Positions 57,737-64,000 of a DNA stretch of 64,000 nucleotides are shown one piece after another. Numbering within the stretch: position 1 is the stretch's first letter; each line of letters begins with the position of its first letter. Made by a program: the position numbers and the translations under genes. A model generated the notes under the pieces. That model searched no databases, was not told where the DNA came from, and saw only the letters and a list, made by a program, of their open reading frames with translations. The DNA is from Neurospora intermedia (Eukaryota > Ascomycota > Sordariomycetes > Sordariales > Sordariaceae): NCBI GenBank assembly GCA_037102815.1, contig BTPP01000003.1:3720001-3784000 (forward strand). Reading direction: 5' to 3'.

Positions 57737-59019
57737 TCAGAACCCATGCATTTCGGCCATCGCAGCCTCTGCTTCCAGGTCATCATCCGTATCCTTGGGT
57801 TGAGCAACCTGAATGCTCGTAGTCTTGGTGTATGCTTCAGCTTCCGCCACCCAGGCATCCAGATCATCCTCATCATCATTTTGAGCATCTTTGCCTCCAT
57901 CCTGCTCACTGGTTTGTTCCCTACTGGTGGACTCTTTTTCCGTCGTTTTTGTAGCGAGAGACGCGTGCATCTCTGCTTCGGCCATCAGGGCATCTAGGTC
58001 GTCATCATCCTCTTGTGGTGATGCGGCCATGGCTGGCTTATCTTTACCACCTCCAAAAGCGCTACCGTTTCCAAAGATGCTGCCGTGGTTTGTGGTGGAC
58101 GGCCGATATGACTCAGCTTCCGCCATCAATGCATCCAGGTCATCGTCATCTGGTACTTCGGATGGCCGTGGGCGCCTGTTGATAGCCCCGCCGCCAAATA
58201 TACTATCGGAAGCAGCCCCATTGTTTGTTGCTTTGCTGGCCCCTGGAGCGGCCCCAGACTCTGCTTCGGCCATAAGTGCGTCCAACTCGTCATCATCGGG
58301 TATGTCTCCAGGTGCCGCTGTCGGTGGATTTCGTCTCGGTGTCGCATTGTAAATGTCGTCGTCTCCGAATAAATTATCATCGAGTGTTGGTGTCTTCGAT
58401 CTAGCCCCTGCCGCCTTCTCGAATATGGGTGCCATCCTAGTGGGTTCTGTAGGGGCAGGTGGCTGTCCTTCGTGGTCTCCATCCTCTCCCTCTTCAGCTG
58501 CCGTTGACCTGGGTTTCCCTTCGGCGATCCACTTTAGTCGTGCATTGCGTAGGGTAGTTTTGTGCCCAGCCTTTTCACACATAGCAAGGGCGTCTACGAA
58601 AGTAGCTTTCGGGAAGAGGCCGTCGAGCCATTCCTGGTAGAAGGAGAGCAGACGAGCGGCATCTGAAAACTAAGACGGGTTGTATTAGCCAACTGACCAC
58701 AACAGAGGTGCGATTGGCTTACTTCATGGCCTTTTCCTTTCAACTTCAACTTCGATGCGGTCTTTCGCAACTTTGGAATGCCCTTGTCGGATAATAGTCT
58801 GGCATCATCCAGCTTCACACGCGGAACCCTGGCCTTTTTGGTGACATCAATTTCCTTGTCAATACCAAGGGTATCTGGCTCTTTGCGCTTCTTGTTATTT
58901 GTTTTGTTCGTTCCGGCCGTCTCTGGGCTTGGGGAACGGAAGGGGTCGTCATCATCCCAGCCCGCAAGGAATTCGTTGACAAAAGCGCTGGCGTTGTTAT
59001 CGTTGTCTTGAGCTGGCAT
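57737..59019 (-). CDS. CSM3: Csm3/Swi3 (Tipin family) replication fork protection protein
   Basis: Two exons, 59019-58723 and 58669-57737, intron 53 nt (GTAAGC donor, CTTAG acceptor); 409 residues. Joined text [64 protein letters not shown] is the Swi3 domain. The family partners Tof1/Swi1 at replication forks in checkpoint signalling and cohesion. The C-terminal half is acidic and carries five spaced repeats of the type [14 protein letters not shown], the last degenerate ([16 protein letters not shown]) at the C-terminus. The first two are nearly identical. Repeats of this kind invite length variation. Nuclear by family role; no other oddity. Confidence 0.92.
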
Positions 59020-59455
59020 AGCGAATTCGTATATCTGCGTTCGTTAAAGGGTCCAATAGTGATGGCGATGTTGAAAATTATCGATTATAGTGGTGGGAGA
59101 CGTGAGACGCGTTTTCGCAGCTTCCATGGCGCGTCAAGCAACTGCAAGTGTAAGTGGTTGCGGCTTGGCAGCACTTCCGTATGTACCTAGTCTGTGGCGC
59201 CGTTGCAGGGGATCCCGAGCGCGTGTGGCTCAGCTCAGCTTTCGCGCTCCTTACCACTAACGGCGGGGAACGACGGACCTTGGCCGCCTCAGGCATCAAT
59301 ACGGTTTACGGTACGAGCTCCACCCGGCCCTCACTGTGGAGTGTGGGCATCCCGCTGAACGACTCCATCGACGACGACGACGGGACCTGAGTCGTGAGCT
59401 GCTCCATAACGTTCGTGCTACCCCATCGACGACGCAATCGTCGGCCGCCGTCACA
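59020..59455. other. Divergent promoter region
   Basis: Between CSM3 (-) and the complex I gene (+), about 440 bp; likely bidirectional promoter. No specific site recognised. Confidence 0.5.
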
Positions 59456-60376
59456 ATGTCCAGCACTTCGTCCCCGACGTACACGATCAGCAAGACACTC
59501 AATACCAATTATCCAGTGGGTTTCGCCAATTGCATCACCATATCTTGACGATGCGTTGCGCATTCCATCGTCTGGATCGCAGCAAACCCTCCAAAACAAC
59601 GTCCAGGTTGCTGACATCGCATCCCTACCTTATCTAGCTTATCGACAATGACCCGTACGCTTCTTCTCTCTGCGGACACTGTCCAACAACGTTTCCCACG
59701 ACATAGTCCCATCTCGAGATGCGTAATTCTGACCTGAATAACCACGACACAGGCACTTCCGCCGTGTAATCGGCTACGCCCGCCCGTCCGATTATGTTCA
59801 CGGCACCGTTGCGGGGGCTGCTGGCCCCGGCCTTCTATATCTGATGGAGAAGATGGCACCATCAGGTGTTGGAAAGGGTGGATTTCCCAAGGCGATGCGA
59901 CTGGCGACCGCCGTGGGTTTCTTCGGCGGCTTTCTCTACTTTTACCAACGATCCATCCGTACGTTGTCCTCGTTCTCTTCAACATGCGCATTGCTCCTCA
60001 AGTTCACCGCAGTCCCAAATGGCAGTGGTCGCAGGGATATCCCGGTGATAAGAGGCTCTGTTCTTGACAGTGCGCTAACATGGTAACAGTCCGTTTCTAT
60101 GGCATGAGCGAGAACGCCCGCGAGGTACAGATGGACATGCGTGAGATGGTTGACAAGGTCAAGGCTGGTCAACCACTCTACGGTGTCAGTACCCTGCCTG
60201 TCGATGTTCAAGGCATGGCTGCTCGTCAGTCGAGGTACTCGGCCCTTTTCTTCGCTGTCCTCCCTTGGTTCAACTTTGTGAACCACAACCAGCATGGTGT
60301 CGACACAGCCAAGTACTACCAGCAGGCCGAGAGGGAGTTGGAGGCTGAGCGCTTGGGAAAGGGAAGCTCGTCGTAA
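59456..60376 (+). CDS. nuo-20.9: NADH:ubiquinone oxidoreductase 20.9 kDa subunit (NUXM)
   Basis: Four exons: 59456-59515, 59637-59653 (17 nt), 59753-59958, 60090-60376; introns 121, 99 and 131 nt. About 189 residues, as expected for a 20.9 kDa subunit. Joined start MSSTSSPTYTISKTLNTNYP|LIDNDP|HFRRVIGYARPSDY, then GTVAGAAGPGLLYLMEKMAP, membrane segment AMRLATAVGFFGGFLYFYQRS, LRFYGMSENAREVQMDMREM, second hydrophobic stretch SALFFAVLPWFNFVNH and a C-terminal charged helix. This matches the fungal-specific accessory subunit of mitochondrial complex I known from Neurospora. The 17-nt exon encodes LIDNDP and is required to join the frames. Confidence 0.9.
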
Positions 60377-61580
60377 GATACGAACATGGCGGAAGTCAAA
60401 TATGAAGGCCGGGAATGGTAGTCCGCCAGAGGGTGAGAACAGAACCTTGTTAGGCGAGAGGGCTGACCTATCGGATGATGGTGTAAACATGGAGCTTTAA
60501 ACGCTGGACCAACAGAACAGAACGCAAGTTAACGACCATCCTCTACCCTGACCTTTACACGATACTTCAGGAGGTGCGTTGATTGGCTGGGTTGTTAGAG
60601 GTGTTCATCACCAATAGAGAACTACCTATGGACAAGAGGGTGCGCTTTGTGTTACGTTGATATTACGGCAGCCACTGAGATTTCGGGACCTGCCTGATGC
60701 CGCAGCCTCGCTGACGTATCACTTGACAACCTCCCGATAAATTGAAGATTGGGTCTGGTTTACTCGTCAAGTCTACAATCACGACAATGACAAGATGAGC
60801 CAATTGCAATTCATGCATTTCTCTCTACTCTTTCAATTTGCCTTACCCCACTAGAGGTATCTATTCAATCTACTCAAGACTCGGACGACATAATTACTAT
60901 TCTAGGAATCAGTACGTTAGACATTCGCCTGTTCCCCTCGAAACGTGTTCATGTGATTACACCTACACTCACGGGTCTTGAAGGTGATCGTCAGAGTTTC
61001 CTGGTTATATTTTCGACAAGTGATTGACGACCGCAACATGATGACCCAAGCCATTTGATCTCAGCCGCAGTCATAGCTGTCTCAGGTCACCACCAAGGTG
61101 TGTCTTGCACGTTAATATCCTGATCGATCATTCGGCGAAACTCGCTCACCCTGTCCAGCCACTGTCAGCCAAAGAGCCCATCCCGCCTTCCCATCACACT
61201 TGCTCGGAACATGATGTCATTTATCTTATCGCCAAACGCAACCTCTGCCTCAACACTCACGATTATCATAAAGAAGCCTGCAAGATATATTTGGCAAATC
61301 CGTGTCACCGTTGATCACCGGGTGGGATTCTCATAGTCTATTTGAACCCAAGCAATGGATTTCAAATGAAGTGGCTGGCATACTTGGGATGTTTTAACTC
61401 GTTTACATTGGGCACCAGAAGCATCACATGCTATTGGTGCTGTTCTCCTGGCCCTCAACAACAGGAAAGTGGTTTTGGAGATTTCGTGCATGCACTTAAT
61501 CAGCAGGTGCAGTGCAAGATCGACACAAGTACAAAATGAGCGGCATTCCGTGCACTTACCTTCACTTCAGTCCATCCACA
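60377..61580. other. Intergenic region upstream of the ATP-grasp gene
   Basis: Includes 3' UTR of the complex I gene and promoter of the ATP-grasp gene. An in-frame ATG at 61536 would extend the latter by 15 residues. Nothing else recognised. Confidence 0.45.
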
Positions 61581-63359
61581 ATGAGGATCGTACCTATCCG
61601 GCACCTCATCCGTCGTTTCCCAACCACAGTCTTCAATAGTCCTCCAGCATCTGTCCTCTCCCCCGGAAGACACTATACAACAACCAAGCCACCACCTCTA
61701 AAGAAAACAGCAACCACCACCCCGAAAATGGGTTCCGCTACAATAAACCTTCCCACCATCCACCTCGACACCACCCTGACGGATCTCTACAAGCTCGCCG
61801 ACCCCTCCACCGCGCACCTCCGCCTCGGCCTCGTCCTCTGCGGCGTCAACTCCGCCATCGCCCTGACCCCTTCCTTCCCTCGCAACAAGAAATATCTTTA
61901 CCAAGACAGTCCCTTCAACAACATCCCGCCCGCCGAGCTCAAAGATGCTGCCGCCTCGTCAACCACAACAGAGCTCCAACGCTCCATAGCTCTCAAATAC
62001 CTTTCGCTCATCCCCCAACGTGACGCCTTCATCACCGGCGGCCCACACACCCCGACCATTTTCTTCAACGTCTCGCCCGGCTCCGCCTCGCAAGAGGCGC
62101 ACGACCGGCACGAGGCCGAAGCGACGATTGCTGTTCTGAGCCCCGAGCAGAGGCCGAAATTGGTATTCTGTTCCGGACCCGCCGAGATACCTGTAAAAGA
62201 GCTAGGGATTGACAGGTTAGCGGTCAAGGTCATGCTTGATGACCTGGAAAGAAAGGGGTATCCGTTGGTGGTGAACCAGGAGACTCAGTGGTTTTTGAAT
62301 AGCAAGGCTGGACTTGCTGAGTCGGGGCTTCCGACACCGAGGGCGGAGGTGGTTGATGTTGAGGGGTTTGTACCGCCGTTGGCGGGTGGGGAGTGTTGTG
62401 AGGTTTGTCGGGCGGAGGATGATGTGGTGGGGAAAGGTGGCATGCGGTTTGTCCCTGCGGGGTGTAAAGGGGCCAGGGGACGGTGGGTGGGAGAGCAGAT
62501 GAAGAGGATCGTGAAGAGTGTGGATGCTAGACAGACACCGTTTGTGTTCAAGACCCAACAGACGTTCGGCGGGGCGGGGACGTGGGTGGTTAGTGACGAG
62601 GAAAAGAAGCGGGAGTTGGTGAAGAAGTTGATGGATGATGAGACCGGAGTGTTGAGGAAGCTTCTGTCGCAGGTGACTGCTAAAAATCAGCAGATGAAGC
62701 CCGGGTCGGTGGTGCTAAGCGAGATGGTGCGCGACCCCGTGGGGGACTACGGGGTGACATTTTTGGTGAGAAAAGGAGGGGAGGCGACGTTTTTGGCGGC
62801 GTCGGAGCAGATGATTAATGAGGATAATGCGTGGATTGGTAGTACGATAAATTACGCGCGCCAGGACACACTGAAGGAGAAGTTTGAGGGGATCATGGGG
62901 CAGACTGCTGAGTGGGTGGGTAAGCATGGATACATTGGACCCGTGGGGATTGATGTTTTGGAGACGAAGGATTTTCCAAAGGATGAACTGGTTCAAGGGA
63001 ACGGCATTTCTTCCGCGGATGGCGAGAAGACGGCGCAGTATATTGTTGACTTGAACGTGAGGACGTCGGGATCACTGGCGTTGCCGTTGCTCAAAGGTCA
63101 CTTTACGAGCAGGGGTATGACTTGTGCGAGCAGTTTCTCTACCACGCTGCCGGGGTCGAGGAAGCAGTTTATGGAGACGTGGAGGGAGGAGTTTGAAACT
63201 GGGCGGATGCTGATCATGGCATGGTATGAGGATGATACAGGCAACGAGGAAAAGGAGGTGGAGAGTATTGGCGATGTGGTGGTGGGCGGGAAGGATGAGA
63301 AGGATTTGCAGGATCTGATGAAGAGGGTGAGGGAGAGTACTGAAGAGGTGACGTTTTGA
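61581..63359 (+). CDS. ATP-grasp domain protein, possibly mitochondrial
   Basis: Intronless frame of 592 residues from ATG 61581. Start MRIVPIRHLIRRFPTTVF followed by SPGRHYTTTK looks like a mitochondrial presequence (Arg-rich, no acids, hydroxylated). The conserved body begins near MGSATINLPTIHLDTTL (ATG 61728). ATP-grasp features: PFVFKTQQTFGGAGTWVVSD (nucleotide-binding loop), SVVLSEMVRDPVGDYGVTFLV, GYIGPVGIDVLE and YIVDLNVRTSGSLALPL (metal-binding D-x-N and Arg). This resembles fungal proteins labelled solid-state-culture-specific ATP-grasp proteins, whose substrate I do not know. ATP-grasp enzymes ligate a carboxylate to an amine or thiol via acyl phosphate. Other possible starts are ATG 61536 and 61728. 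Base use changes from C-rich (61740-62120) to G-rich (after 62220). Confidence 0.82.
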   Translation: MRIVPIRHLIRRFPTTVFNSPPASVLSPGRHYTTTKPPPLKKTATTTPKMGSATINLPTIHLDTTLTDLYKLADPSTAHLRLGLVLCGVNSAIALTPSFPRNKKYLYQDSPFNNIPPAELKDAAASSTTTELQRSIALKYLSLIPQRDAFITGGPHTPTIFFNVSPGSASQEAHDRHEAEATIAVLSPEQRPKLVFCSGPAEIPVKELGIDRLAVKVMLDDLERKGYPLVVNQETQWFLNSKAGLAESGLPTPRAEVVDVEGFVPPLAGGECCEVCRAEDDVVGKGGMRFVPAGCKGARGRWVGEQMKRIVKSVDARQTPFVFKTQQTFGGAGTWVVSDEEKKRELVKKLMDDETGVLRKLLSQVTAKNQQMKPGSVVLSEMVRDPVGDYGVTFLVRKGGEATFLAASEQMINEDNAWIGSTINYARQDTLKEKFEGIMGQTAEWVGKHGYIGPVGIDVLETKDFPKDELVQGNGISSADGEKTAQYIVDLNVRTSGSLALPLLKGHFTSRGMTCASSFSTTLPGSRKQFMETWREEFETGRMLIMAWYEDDTGNEEKEVESIGDVVVGGKDEKDLQDLMKRVRESTEEVTF

Positions 63360-64000
63360 AGTAGTTGGTACTGATGTAGTTGGTAAGATGTTGGTTCCTC
63401 TGGCGTTGATAGACATGGGTATAAGGACTCACTTCATCTACAACTTAGATGATTACCCTTATAGCATTCGATGTGGGAACTACCTCAGCATTAGGATTAT
63501 GTTATCTAATATGTAGCACCGAGGTTTCCTACGAATTGTTTGGTGTCCCCTACCCCCTTATGCCCCCCTCTAAGACATATAAACTGAGGCTACATACAAA
63601 TATCCAATCCCTTTGGTACAAATAGATGCAGTCAGACGCCATAAATCAAAGAAGGACGGTACGTGAGGCAGTTAATACCAATACTTGATAACCGAAGAGG
63701 ACTTGAAAACGGTTAGGTTATCTCTAAGTACCAAATCAGAGATGTTTTTTTTTTTTTGGTAAAGCAAACAGTTGATGTGATATTAAACCAGCTATGGGAA
63801 TCGTCAAATGAGTTTCTGGATGTCGAGCGATGTAGTCTGAAGGCGAGAAACTGGTTCACCTAAGACGCCTGAGAAAGTTCACACGCCCATCACCTTTCCT
63901 AGTTTGGGCCTTGCTGTATTTGTTACGACTCACTCAAGACCTTCGATAATTCAAATCATTGCTTGCAAACAAGCCTAGCGAAGTGTGCAGAAAGGAAACT
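63360..64000. other. Right-end intergenic sequence
   Basis: 3' side of the ATP-grasp gene. A T-run at about 63744-63757. No gene recognised before the window ends. Confidence 0.5.

Overview
The window looks like chromosomal DNA of a filamentous ascomycete (Pezizomycotina, most likely a Sordariomycete). The evidence is many short introns (about 48-130 nt) with GTAAGT-like donors and CTAAC/CTGAC branch points, Zn2Cys6 and fungal bZIP regulators, a Neurospora-type 20.9 kDa complex I subunit, a HAC1-type mRNA with an apparent IRE1 intron, and a DNA transposon ruined by C-to-T stop codons as expected from repeat-induced point mutation (RIP). No database search was possible; all names rest on motifs and recalled family features.

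Layout. 0.2-4.7 kb (-): full-length MDR-type ABC exporter. 5.8-8.8 kb (+): Zn2Cys6 regulator whose zinc cluster is split by two introns. 9.2-9.8 kb (-): small C2H2 protein. 10.1-10.5 kb: MITE with perfect terminal repeats. 10.85-12.04 kb (+): MCP1-like membrane protein. 12.7 kb: intron-containing tRNA-His. 13.2-14.7 kb (-): two-finger zinc protein. 14.7-24.5 kb: almost gene-empty apart from an intron-containing tRNA-Glu at 20.3 kb. 24.6-25.9 kb (+): secreted intradiol dioxygenase. 26.8-27.9 kb (-): PEX16. 28.9-29.7 kb (+): bZIP factor, convergent with the ACR3 arsenite transporter at 29.9-31.2 kb (-). 32.3-35.0 kb (-): 12-exon peroxisomal alcohol oxidase ending in -SRL. 38.5-40.7 kb: dead pogo-superfamily transposon. 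40.9-42.0 kb (-): ESCRT-III Did2/CHMP1-like gene. 43.5-44.2 kb (+): DUF427 protein. 48.07-48.27 kb: second MITE of the 10 kb family. 49.6-50.1 kb: 69-bp inverted repeat flanking a long poly-C run. 50.7-52.1 kb (+): hac1. 53.3-57.2 kb (-): SKI2 helicase. 57.7-59.0 kb (-): Csm3/Swi3 fork-protection protein. 59.5-60.4 kb (+): complex I 20.9 kDa subunit. 61.6-63.4 kb (+): ATP-grasp protein.

Most genes are unlinked housekeeping genes. Two contexts may be functional: the bZIP/ACR3 pair, which resembles the yeast ARR1-ARR3 regulator/transporter arrangement, and two peroxisome-related genes (PEX16, alcohol oxidase) within 8 kb. The strongest sequence-level signal is in hac1. Two CNGCNGN seven-base loops on stems lie 23 nt apart, and removing those 23 nt joins the bZIP frame to a different C-terminus. 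The mobile-element story (a RIP-killed pogo element plus two MITEs whose ends also begin TACAGT) is the other notable result.
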